49,095 bases of DNA, taken from NCBI GenBank assembly GCA_028870355.1, contig JAGWPU010000061.1, forward strand, positions 1-49,095, given 5' to 3'. Origin of the DNA: Gammaproteobacteria bacterium (GTDB lineage Bacteria; Pseudomonadota; Gammaproteobacteria; Steroidobacterales; Steroidobacteraceae). Each line of letters begins with the position of its first letter. The first letter of the stretch is position 1. The position numbers and the translations under genes were made by a program. A model generated the notes under the pieces. That model was not told where the DNA came from. It saw only the letters and a program-made list of their open reading frames with translations, and did not search any database. Shown here piece by piece: positions 20,909 through 28,375 of the stretch.

Positions 20909-21004
20909 TCAGCGGATCGCGCTGATCACCACGATCGTCAACAGGCCGAGCGACAGCACCAAGGTGTTGTTGCCCCAGCGAGCGACCTTTTCGGTGAAAT
21001 CCAT
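20909..21004 (-). CDS. Putative 31-residue single-span membrane peptide
   Basis: ATG 21004 to TGA 20909 encodes a peptide with a charged amphipathic start (MDFTEKVARWGNN) and one hydrophobic helix (TLVLSLGLLTIVVISAI) ending in Arg. A ribosome site GGAG lies 9 nt before the ATG. The topology resembles small accessory subunits of membrane complexes and stress-induced micropeptides, but I recognise no family. It is on the same strand as the flanking hpnB and peptidase genes and 145 bp before the peptidase. It could be co-transcribed with either. Coding status rests on the ribosome site and the coherent membrane segment only. Confidence 0.45.
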   Translation of the reverse strand: MDFTEKVARWGNNTLVLSLGLLTIVVISAIR

Positions 21005-21062
21005 GATCTCGATCTCCAGTCGGTTGGCGCGGCCGCCGATCGGCCATGCCTCAATGACGGAG

Positions 21063-21077
21063 ATTTTCTCAGAAAAT
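21063..21077. promoter_or_regulatory. AT-rich palindrome upstream of the membrane peptide
   Basis: ATTTTCT-C-AGAAAAT is a perfect inverted repeat with 7-bp arms and one central base. It lies about 60 bp upstream of the 31-codon frame and starts immediately after the stop of the 17-codon basic frame (minus strand). It could be an operator or, in RNA, a short hairpin. Confidence 0.4.
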
Positions 21078-21131
21078 TCAGGGGCTTCGCCGTCTCTTTT
21101 TTTTCAACACCTGATGAAGAAATTTCTTCAT
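21078..21131 (-). CDS. Doubtful 17-residue basic mini-ORF
   Basis: Reads MKKFLHQVLKKKRRRSP: more than half of its residues are Lys or Arg. It begins 31 bp after the hpnB stop within the 20-bp palindrome and ends directly before the second palindrome. AAA/AAG codons in a row are unusual for this chromosome. It could be a leader peptide for attenuation of the downstream frame, or chance in an AT-rich regulatory patch. The ribosome site is poor. Confidence 0.2.
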   Translation of the reverse strand: MKKFLHQVLKKKRRRSP

Positions 21132-21132
21132 C
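21113..21132. promoter_or_regulatory. Perfect 20-bp palindrome downstream of hpnB
   Basis: GATGAAGAAA followed directly by its exact reverse complement. With no spacer it is better suited to binding a dimeric protein than to forming an RNA hairpin. It lies 31 bp after the hpnB stop. The run of eight T precedes it on the plus strand, so it does not make a terminator for the minus-strand operon. Confidence 0.45.
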
Positions 21133-21162
21133 CCGACCGCGCCGTCGAGGGAACTCGCGGGC

Positions 21163-22281
21163 TCAGGACTCGCGGGTATACGCCCGGGCCTTCCAGCGAA
21201 CCCCCTTCCCGCGCCAGGCGTCGATCGCGCTGAGCACGGTGGCGCCGCCGTAGAAGATCGCGATCAACGGCAGGGCGAACACCCACCAGGGCGAGCGCCC
21301 GTAGCGCTGCAAGGTCGGAAAATAGCTGACCGCGGCGAGGCAGAACGCGGCGAGTCCCGCGGCGAAACTCCAGCCCGAGCCGAACAGGATCTCGCCGGGC
21401 GGGACCAGCCACACGAGTGCGAGGCCGGCGATCGTCGCGACGAGCCAGACCGCCGATCCGCGCAGTTGCGTGAAGGCGGTGCGGGCGATCATCCGGCCGA
21501 TGTCGCGAAACTGCGGGTAAGGCCGGATCGAGCGTGCGAGGCCGGAGTGGCCGAGGTAGATCGGTCCGTGGGGCTTGACCGCGCGCGCGAGCGCGACGTC
21601 GTCGATCAGCGCGCCGCGGATCGCGTCGATCCCGCCGGCCGCCTCGAGCACGTCGCGACGGATGAGCACCGTGCCACCGGAGGCGGCGGCGACCCGGGAG
21701 CGCGGATCGTTGACCTTCGCGAACGGGTACAGGAGCTGAAAGAAGTACACGAACGCCGGGACCAGCACACGCTCGGCGAGACTCTCGCAGTTCAGGTGAA
21801 CGATCTCGCTGACCATCGCGGCGCGCGGCTGTTCGAGCCGGGCGACGAGCGATCCGAGGTGCCCGGGGTCGTGCACGATGTCGGCATCGGTGAACAGCAG
21901 GATTGGCGCCTCGGTCGCCGCGACGCCTTGCGCGAGGGCCCAGAGCTTGCCCGACCAGCCGGGCGGCTTCGGTGCGCCGCGCAGCACCCGCAAGGTCGTC
22001 GCACTGCCGGCCGCCCGGTGCGCCGCTTCCGCGGTGCCGTCGCTCGACTGGTCGTCGACCAGCGTCACGTGAAAGGGGCCACGATAGTCCTGCGCGATCA
22101 GCGAGCCGATCGCCGCGCCGATCGTCGCGCGCTCGTCGCGGGCCGGTACGATCACGTCGACCGGCGGGCAGTCGCGGGAACCCGATGCCGGCAGCTGCGG
22201 TGCGGACGCCCAGAACCGCCCGTGAAACGCGAACAGGTAGATCCAGGCCGCGAGCGCCACGAGCGCGAGGGCCAGACTCAA
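21163..22281 (-). CDS. hpnB: Hopene-associated glycosyltransferase-like protein HpnB
   Basis: A 372-residue membrane glycosyltransferase of family 2 type. An N-terminal membrane helix (about 3-22) precedes the GT-A domain with VDVIVPARDERATIGAAIGSL, the DDQSSDGT nucleotide-sugar motif and FTDADIVHDPGHL (DxD). A Q/RxxRW-like region is not obvious. Three or more C-terminal helices follow (about 262-350). This layout and the PPGWSGKLWALAQG segment match HpnB proteins found with hopanoid biosynthesis genes. The precise acceptor of HpnB is not settled in the literature known to me. Here no other hopanoid gene is visible. Its ATG overlaps the stop of the Rieske gene by 4 bp (ATGA), so translation is coupled to a demethylation operon, an unexpected setting. 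Confidence 0.85.
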   Translation of the reverse strand: MSLALALVALAAWIYLFAFHGRFWASAPQLPASGSRDCPPVDVIVPARDERATIGAAIGSLIAQDYRGPFHVTLVDDQSSDGTAEAAHRAAGSATTLRVLRGAPKPPGWSGKLWALAQGVAATEAPILLFTDADIVHDPGHLGSLVARLEQPRAAMVSEIVHLNCESLAERVLVPAFVYFFQLLYPFAKVNDPRSRVAAASGGTVLIRRDVLEAAGGIDAIRGALIDDVALARAVKPHGPIYLGHSGLARSIRPYPQFRDIGRMIARTAFTQLRGSAVWLVATIAGLALVWLVPPGEILFGSGWSFAAGLAAFCLAAVSYFPTLQRYGRSPWWVFALPLIAIFYGGATVLSAIDAWRGKGVRWKARAYTRES

Positions 22282-23432
22282 TCGATCGCCCCTTCCGCGC
22301 GCAACCAGTCGTGGAAGCCGCGAATCAGGTACTCTTCGGGCATCAGCACGCCCTGCCCGTCCGGCGCCGCCCGCAGGCCGCGCTGATTCGTCTCGCAGAT
22401 CGCCGCATCCTCGCCGAGCACGCGCTCGGCGAACGCGATCGCCGGCGCCGGATCGAATCCCGGCGCGGCGAGCGTCTGTCGCGGGAACAGGTAATCCACG
22501 CGCAGCTCGGTCGTCTCCGGCCCGAGCGGGCGCAGGCGCACCGCGCGCGCGTAATCGACGTGTCCGACGACGAACAGCGACGGCATCGCGGTCATGTAGA
22601 CGTGGCCCGCGCGCCGATCCGCCTCGGCGAGGCCCGGAAATTCCGGCCCGACCGGTTCACCGGTCGTCGTCCAGCTGCGCGCGCCGCGACGCAAGCCGTC
22701 CCCGGGTGCCGGACCGCCGTCGACGCCCGTTCGACGCCCGTCCGGGTCGTCGGCGGCCTCGAGCAGGCCCCGGCCGTAGACCGGCACCAGGCGAGAGAGC
22801 TCGGGATGCACGCCCGGACAGTGCAGGCATTCGTTGTAGTTCTCCCAGAACACCTTCCAGTTGCACGCGATCGTGAGGACCGTGCGATGCGCGCTCACGC
22901 AGTCGGCGAGCCGCCAGGCGTCGAGCCGGTCGAGCGGCTGATCGAAGCCCGCGGCGAACGGTGGCGGGTCGGGGTCCAGGCAGACGAACAGGAACCCGCT
23001 CCAGTCGCGCACCGGCAGCGCGCGCAGGCCGTGCGCGTCGCGATCGAAGCCGGCCGGCGGATGCCGCGAGCCCGTGCGCAGGAGCCGCCCCTGCAAGTCG
23101 TAGGACCAGGCGTGATACGGGCACACGATCGCCGCGCGCGCGAAGCGGCCGCGCTCGCTCGCGCACAGCGACGCCCCGCGGTGCCGGCAGCTGTCGAGGT
23201 ACGCGTGCACCTCGCCCTGGTCGTCCCGCAGCAGCAGGACGCCGCGGTCCGCGATGACGAAACGCAGGAAGTCGCGGGCGTTCGCGATCTCCTCGGTACG
23301 GCCCGCGCAGATCCAGTGCCGCCGCCAGATCCGGCGCAGCTCCCGCTCGTGGGAGAGCGGATCGAGGTACGCGCGCGCGGGGAGGCTCGGCAGCGATTCG
23401 CGCAGCAACGGCGCGTCGAGATCGGTCGCCAT
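22278..23432 (-). CDS. Rieske non-heme iron oxygenase, alpha subunit (quaternary-amine type)
   Basis: A 384-residue oxygenase that would hydroxylate an N-methyl or ring carbon with O2 and electrons from a reductase. The Rieske [2Fe-2S] ligands are C82-x-H84 and C104-x2-H107 (CRHRG and CPYHAW). The catalytic iron motif in NWKVFWENYNECLHCPGVHPEL gives E201, H204 and H209. The residue bridging the two metal centres is Glu, as in the carnitine oxygenase CntA, rather than the Asp of aromatic-ring dioxygenases. With the upstream dimethylglycine-dehydrogenase-like gene 7 bp away, this supports a betaine-like substrate (inference). No reductase gene is adjacent, so electrons must come from elsewhere. 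Confidence 0.87.
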   Translation of the reverse strand: MATDLDAPLLRESLPSLPARAYLDPLSHERELRRIWRRHWICAGRTEEIANARDFLRFVIADRGVLLLRDDQGEVHAYLDSCRHRGASLCASERGRFARAAIVCPYHAWSYDLQGRLLRTGSRHPPAGFDRDAHGLRALPVRDWSGFLFVCLDPDPPPFAAGFDQPLDRLDAWRLADCVSAHRTVLTIACNWKVFWENYNECLHCPGVHPELSRLVPVYGRGLLEAADDPDGRRTGVDGGPAPGDGLRRGARSWTTTGEPVGPEFPGLAEADRRAGHVYMTAMPSLFVVGHVDYARAVRLRPLGPETTELRVDYLFPRQTLAAPGFDPAPAIAFAERVLGEDAAICETNQRGLRAAPDGQGVLMPEEYLIRGFHDWLRAEGAID

Positions 23433-23439
23433 CGTCGGC

Positions 23440-25851
23440 TCAGCCGCGCATCCGCGCGCCGCGCGGATCGTACGGGGCGGCGGTCTGCGGCACCGCGCGG
23501 CGCCGCTCGCCGATCAGTTCGACCTCGAACCCGGACGTGGCGTTCGCGAGCGCCTTCGGCACGTAGCCCAATGCGACCGACGCGCCGATGCGATGGCCAT
23601 GGGCGCCCGAGGTGACCCAGCCGACGACCCGGCCGTCGTGCCAGACGGGCTCGTCACCGAGCGCATCCGCATCGCTTGCCTCGACCGTGAACGTGAGGAG
23701 CCGCAGCTCACCGCCGGACTCGCGCTCCTCGAGGGCCGCCGCACGGCCGACGAAGTTCCCCTTCTCGAAGTCGACGAACCGGCCGAGTCCCGCCTCGAAC
23801 GGGCCATAGATCGGCCGGAACTCGCGCGCCCAGCTGCCGAACGACTTCTCGATGCGCATCGCGTTCAGCGCGCGGCCACCGAAGCAGCGGATCCCGTGCT
23901 CCCGGCCGGCCTGCATCAGGGTGTCGAACAGCAGCCGCTGGTAGTCCGTCGTCACCCAGATCTCATAGCCGAGCTCGCCGGTGAACGACACGCGGCCGAC
24001 GAGGGCCGGCACCATGCCGACCTCCAGTCGCCGGAACGTGAGGAACGGGAACGCGGCGTTCCCGAGATCCTCGCGCACCAGGCTCTGCAGCAGCGCGCGG
24101 GACTTCGGCCCGGCGATCGACAGGCCGACGTACTGCATCGCGCAGGGGCGAATCGATACGCCCGCGTCCGGGGCGTGCCGTTCGAACCAGCGCAGATAAT
24201 ACGTCTCCGCGGCGTAGGTGCCGACCAGGAAGAAGTGGTCCTCGGCGATCCGGCACATCGTGAAGTCGCCGATCAGCTTGCCGCGTTCGTTCAGCATCGG
24301 CGTCAGCGCGATCCGGCCGACCGCCGGCACCTTGTTCGCCATGACCGTCGACAGCCATTCGGCGCTGCCGGCGCCGCGAATCTCGAACTTTCCGTAGTTC
24401 GAGATCTCCAGGAGACCGACGCCGTGCGCCACCGCGCGGCATTCGGCCGCGACGTGCGGATGCGCGTTCGAGCGCCGGAAGCTCACGTCGTCGTGCGCCT
24501 CGGCCGCCGACGGCGCGAACCACAGTGGGTGCTCGAGGCCGCAGTAATCGCCGAACACGGCGTGCTCGGCCTGCAGCTTCTCGTAGATCGGCGTCGTGCG
24601 CAGCGGCCGCGCGGCGGGCAGTTCCTCGTTCGGGAACCGGATGCGGAAGCGCCGCGAATAGTTCTCGCGCACCTTCGCGTTGGTGTAGGCGAGCGTCGTC
24701 CAGTCGCCGTAGCGCGCGACGTCCATCCCCCAGATGTCCGCGCCGGGATCCGCATCGACCATCCAGTGCGAGAGCGCGAGGCCGACGCCGCCGCCCTGGC
24801 TGAAGCCCGCCATCACGCCGCACGCGACCCAGAAGTTGCGCAACCCGCGGATCGGGCCGACGAGCGGATTGCCGTCGGGTGCGAACGTGAAGGGCCCATT
24901 GACGACCTTGCGGATCCCGGCCGCGCCGATCGCCGGGAAGTGCTCGAAACCGACTTCGAGGCTCGGCGCGATGCGTTCGAGGTCGTTCGGCAGAAGGTCC
25001 TGCCCGAAGTCCCAGGGCGTCTCGACAGCCGACCAGGGTACCCCGGCGCGCTCGTAGGTCCCCATCAGCATGCCGCCGCGCTCCTGGCGCAGGTAGATCT
25101 CGCCCTCGAAGTCGATCGCGTGCAGCGCTTCCTTCTGGCCGGCGAGCTCCGGGAGGTCGCCGGTGATCAGGTACTGGTGTTCCATCGCGAGGATCGGCAG
25201 CTCCAGCCCGACCATCCGGCCGATCTCTCGCGCCCACAGGCCGCCGGCGTTCACGACGTGTTCGGCATGCACGTTGCCGTGGTCGGTGATCACGTCCCAG
25301 GTCCCGTCGGCGCGCGGCTTCAGGTCGGTGACCCGCGTGCGTCGCACGACCTCGGCGCCGGCGATCTGCGCCGACTTCGCATAGGCGTGCGTGACGCCGT
25401 AGGGATCGACGTGTCCCTCGATCGGGTCGTAGAGCGCGCCGGTGAAGTGCTTCTTGTCCATCAGCGGGAAGAGCTTCGCCGCCTCGTCGACCGAGATGAT
25501 CTCGAGATCCATCCCGAGGTAGCGGCCGCGCGCCTTCGCCATCTTCAGCCAGTCGAGCCGCTCGCGCGTGCCCGCGAGCATGATCCCGCCGGTGATGTGA
25601 ACGCCGCACGACTGGCCCGAGATCCGTTCGATCTCTTCGTAGAGCTTGATCGTGTACTGCTGCAGCTTCGCGACGTTCGGATCGCCGTTCACGGTGTGCA
25701 TGCCGCCGGCCGCGTGCCAGGTCGAGCCCGAAGTGAGTTCCGCGCGCTCGATCAGCAGCACGTCCTTCCAGCCGGCCTTGGTCAGGTGATACAGAACGCT
25801 CGCGCCGACGACTCCGCCGCCGATCACGACCACACGTGCGTGGCTCCTCAT
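23440..25851 (-). CDS. Dimethylglycine/sarcosine dehydrogenase-like FAD - GcvT fusion
   Basis: An 803-residue two-part oxidative demethylase. The N-terminal DAO-type FAD domain starts with VVVIGGGVVGASVLYHL. It carries STWHAAGG, whose His (about H46) matches the covalent FAD attachment site of dimethylglycine dehydrogenase. The C-terminal 380 residues are a GcvT-like aminomethyltransferase domain (GFSQGGGVG at the junction, SFTGELGYEIWV, FGGRALNAMRIEK), which binds tetrahydrofolate and captures formaldehyde as methylene-THF. The length fits dimethylglycine dehydrogenase and sarcosine dehydrogenase. ATG 25851 has GGAG 8 nt upstream; longer upstream extensions lack family similarity. It lies 8 bp after the LysR gene and 7 bp before the Rieske gene. 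Confidence 0.9.
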   Translation of the reverse strand: MRSHARVVVIGGGVVGASVLYHLTKAGWKDVLLIERAELTSGSTWHAAGGMHTVNGDPNVAKLQQYTIKLYEEIERISGQSCGVHITGGIMLAGTRERLDWLKMAKARGRYLGMDLEIISVDEAAKLFPLMDKKHFTGALYDPIEGHVDPYGVTHAYAKSAQIAGAEVVRRTRVTDLKPRADGTWDVITDHGNVHAEHVVNAGGLWAREIGRMVGLELPILAMEHQYLITGDLPELAGQKEALHAIDFEGEIYLRQERGGMLMGTYERAGVPWSAVETPWDFGQDLLPNDLERIAPSLEVGFEHFPAIGAAGIRKVVNGPFTFAPDGNPLVGPIRGLRNFWVACGVMAGFSQGGGVGLALSHWMVDADPGADIWGMDVARYGDWTTLAYTNAKVRENYSRRFRIRFPNEELPAARPLRTTPIYEKLQAEHAVFGDYCGLEHPLWFAPSAAEAHDDVSFRRSNAHPHVAAECRAVAHGVGLLEISNYGKFEIRGAGSAEWLSTVMANKVPAVGRIALTPMLNERGKLIGDFTMCRIAEDHFFLVGTYAAETYYLRWFERHAPDAGVSIRPCAMQYVGLSIAGPKSRALLQSLVREDLGNAAFPFLTFRRLEVGMVPALVGRVSFTGELGYEIWVTTDYQRLLFDTLMQAGREHGIRCFGGRALNAMRIEKSFGSWAREFRPIYGPFEAGLGRFVDFEKGNFVGRAAALEERESGGELRLLTFTVEASDADALGDEPVWHDGRVVGWVTSGAHGHRIGASVALGYVPKALANATSGFEVELIGERRRAVPQTAAPYDPRGARMRG

Positions 25852-25859
25852 TGATTCTC

Positions 25860-26867
25860 CTAGGGGTTGGATACGGCCAGGTGCAGCTTCGAGGGGGTCC
25901 GATCGGCCTGCGCGGCGCTCCCGAATCGCTGGATCAGCCAGGATCGGAACAGCGCGATCGCGGTGTCGCTCAGGCCCTCCGGATGCGTGATCAGGTAGTA
26001 GCCGTAGCCGTCGTCGACGTCGACATCGAACGGCTTCACCAGCCGTCCGTCGTTCACTTCCTCTTCGACCAGCATCGTGTCGACGAGCACGAGCCCGTCG
26101 CCGCTCAGCGCGTACTGGACCGCGAGCAGCGCGGTGTCGAACACCAGTCCGCGCTCGACGGTGGTCACCGGCAGGTTCGCGTGCCGCGCGAACTGGCGCC
26201 AGATGTGGTGCCGGGGCGTGTCCGAGAGGCGCACGTGGACGAGCTCGTTCGCATCGACGAACTCGCCGAGCGTCATGCCGGCGCTGCGCGCGGCGACGTT
26301 CGGATGGCACAGCAGGCTCAGGCGGACCGGCCACAGCAGGTCCCGGATCAGGTCGGTGACCATCGGCTTCGAGTACGTGACCGCGACGTCCACGTCGGTG
26401 AGCGGCGGGCCGACGCCGTAGGGGCTCACGAGGTCGATCTCGACCTCCGGTGCGGCCTGGCGGAAGTCGCGCAGGATCGGTACCGCGAGGCGCGCGGCGA
26501 AGCTCGGCGGCATCTGCACGCGCAGCGTGCGGCGCACCGGGGCGCCATCGTTGCGAATGTCGTCGAGCGCGTATTCCAGCCGGTCGAAAGACTTGGAGAC
26601 CGCGGCGAGCAGATGTTGCCCCGCCTGCGTGAGCGCGAGGGCGTGCGGTCGGCGCACGAACAGCTGCGCGCCGATCAGCTTCTCCAGCGCGATCACGTGA
26701 CGCGACAGTGCGCTCTGGGAGATCAGCAGCGCATTGGCCGCGGCGGTGAAGCTGTTGTGCTTCGCGACGCCTTCGAACGCGCGCAGCGCGTTGAGCGGCA
26801 ACCAGCGCCGATCGAAGTTCGGCTTCGCGGTCGTGGTGCCGGAGGCGCCGGCGGCGCGTCGGGTCAC
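25860..26867 (-). CDS. LysR-family transcriptional regulator inside the demethylation operon
   Basis: A 335-residue LTTR. The N-terminal winged helix (WLPLNALRAFEGVAKHNSFTAAANALLISQSALSRHVIALEKLIGAQLF) is preceded by about 23 less conserved residues. The effector domain covers about 110-310 (RTLRVQMPPSFAARLAVPILRDF, then VDVAVTYSK). The sequence resembles the GcvA-like branch. The GTG start at 26867 overlaps the TGA of the upstream carrier gene (GTGA), so it is translated with the operon and is not divergent as LysR regulators often are. It probably activates the transporter promoter near 28255 or the divergent GMC operon (inference). Confidence 0.88.
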   Translation of the reverse strand: MTRRAAGASGTTTAKPNFDRRWLPLNALRAFEGVAKHNSFTAAANALLISQSALSRHVIALEKLIGAQLFVRRPHALALTQAGQHLLAAVSKSFDRLEYALDDIRNDGAPVRRTLRVQMPPSFAARLAVPILRDFRQAAPEVEIDLVSPYGVGPPLTDVDVAVTYSKPMVTDLIRDLLWPVRLSLLCHPNVAARSAGMTLGEFVDANELVHVRLSDTPRHHIWRQFARHANLPVTTVERGLVFDTALLAVQYALSGDGLVLVDTMLVEEEVNDGRLVKPFDVDVDDGYGYYLITHPEGLSDTAIALFRSWLIQRFGSAAQADRTPSKLHLAVSNP

Positions 26868-28255
26868 GGCGACCAGGCCTTCGTGAGGCCGATCGCCCGC
26901 TCCTGGTCCTTCGCGATCGTCTTCGCGGCGAGATAGAAGTGGTAGGTCGCCCAGAAGCCGGTCGGCGCGAGGATCAGCAGCGCGAGTCGCAGCGACGCCG
27001 CATCGGCGCCGTGCGCGCCGGCGAAGTGATCGCTCAGCATGCCGACGAACTGCGGTGCGACCACGAGATTGAACACATTCGCGACGACCAGCGAGATCGC
27101 GATGAACATCGAGCGCATGTGGCACGGCGCGAGGTTCTGCAGCAGGCCGAAGCACGGGCCGATGTAGAAATAGATCGCCGGAATGAACAGCCAGAACATC
27201 AGCTTCGCGATCCACAGCGTATGCGTGTAGTACGCGAGGAACGACGGGATCGTCGTCAGGCCGACGCCGAGGCCGAGCAGCCAGACCACCCGGCGCGGAT
27301 CGGCCATCCACGGCCGTGAGAGCAGCCACGCCGTGCCGACGGTCGCGATCGAGCCACCGAAGAGGTGGATCCAGCCGAGCGCATCGCCTGCCTGCGCGAC
27401 GTTCAGTCCGTAGGTGCGCGTGAGGAACGCGGGGGTCCACCAGATCAGGCCCCAGCCCCAGAGCGCGCAGACGCCGCCGCCCATCACGACGTGAAAGGCC
27501 GCCTTCTGCTTCCACAGGAAGCGGCAGCTCTCGAGCAGCGTCGCCTTCTCGTCGTCCTCGGTGAGTGCGTCGAGCCGGCCGCGCTTGGGCTCGCGGATCG
27601 TGAGATAGACCAGCACGCCGAGAATCGCGCCGGGAACGCCGAGCGCGAACAGGGCGTAGCGCCAGCCGTACGCATGCGCGATCGCCCCCGCCATGTCGTA
27701 ACCGACCCACGCGCCGAACGGCGCGCCCAGCGCGAGCACGGTGAGCGCCATCGGCCGTCGGTCGGCCGGAAAATAGTCCGACACGATCGCGGTGGACGGC
27801 GGGGTGCCGCCCGCCTCGCCGATGCCGACGCCGACGCGCGCGAACAGGAACTGCCAGTAGTTGCGCGCGAGGCCGCACAACGTCGTCATCGCGGACCACG
27901 CGATCAGCGAGAACGCGAGGATGTTGCGGCGGTTCGCCCGGTCCGCGAGCCAGGAGATCGGGATCCCGGCGGTCACGTAGAAGAGTCCGAGCGACACGCC
28001 GGTGAGCACGCCGATCCCCTGGTCGGTCAGGTGCAATTCGAGGCGGATCGGTTCCAGGATCGTCGACATCACGTACCGGTCGGCGATGTTCACGGTGTAG
28101 ATGAGGCAGGTGACGATCAGCACGTACCAGCGTTCGATGTGCGAGGAATGGCGGGCGGATGTTGCGTCGGCAGCCGTGGTGATCACTCGGTCGAGCCTCC
28201 TTGTCACGTTGGCAGGTGAGCGCGCCGCCCCGGGGCGCGCAGTCTCGTCCACCAT
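26864..28255 (-). CDS. MFS transporter, Spinster-like
   Basis: A 463-residue, twelve-helix inner-membrane carrier. The first helix follows a 40-residue cytoplasmic tail (IERWYVLIVTCLIYTVNIADRYVMSTI). Motif A appears as SWLADRANRRNILAFSLIAWS. GEAGGTPPSTAIVSDYFPADRR is the helix 4-5 signature of the Spinster-type group often linked to catabolic operons. As first gene of the operon it probably imports the methylated substrate processed by the downstream oxygenase and dehydrogenase. The start at 28255 leaves about 120 bp to the divergent GMC gene for both promoters. Confidence 0.88.
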   Translation of the reverse strand: MVDETARPGAARSPANVTRRLDRVITTAADATSARHSSHIERWYVLIVTCLIYTVNIADRYVMSTILEPIRLELHLTDQGIGVLTGVSLGLFYVTAGIPISWLADRANRRNILAFSLIAWSAMTTLCGLARNYWQFLFARVGVGIGEAGGTPPSTAIVSDYFPADRRPMALTVLALGAPFGAWVGYDMAGAIAHAYGWRYALFALGVPGAILGVLVYLTIREPKRGRLDALTEDDEKATLLESCRFLWKQKAAFHVVMGGGVCALWGWGLIWWTPAFLTRTYGLNVAQAGDALGWIHLFGGSIATVGTAWLLSRPWMADPRRVVWLLGLGVGLTTIPSFLAYYTHTLWIAKLMFWLFIPAIYFYIGPCFGLLQNLAPCHMRSMFIAISLVVANVFNLVVAPQFVGMLSDHFAGAHGADAASLRLALLILAPTGFWATYHFYLAAKTIAKDQERAIGLTKAWSP

Positions 28256-28375
28256 ACAATGTTCCCCGCTCCAGTGCGACCTTGGCGCCCGACCGGCGGT
28301 GCGACCTGCGGCGCCACGGAAAATGGCATGCCCGGATCTCGAAAAAGCATCGCCGGCGGCGGGCGTCGCGTTAAA
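28256..28375. promoter_or_regulatory. Divergent control region, MFS-LysR operon / GMC operon
   Basis: About 120 bp separating two divergent operons, so both promoters and probably the LysR binding site lie here. The extent depends on the GMC start. No T-N11-A LysR palindrome stands out clearly, and GGCGCC-rich short repeats dominate. Confidence 0.3.

Larger units (their letters stand above)
20764..21162. other. 399-bp gap between hpnB and the M14 peptidase gene
   Basis: The only stretch over 300 bp without a large gene. It holds a convincing 31-codon membrane-peptide frame (20909-21004), a doubtful 17-codon basic frame (21078-21131), two palindromes (21063-21077 and 21113-21132) and a run of eight T at 21097-21104. 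The part from 21060 to 21132 is clearly AT-rich against the GC-rich background. The part from 20764 to 20908 shows only short GC-rich repeats and the peptidase leader. Confidence 0.6.

Noticed and set aside
23254-25854. An 866-codon plus-strand frame over the FAD-GcvT gene
   Set aside because: Antisense shadow; the minus strand encodes a full-length, motif-complete dehydrogenase.
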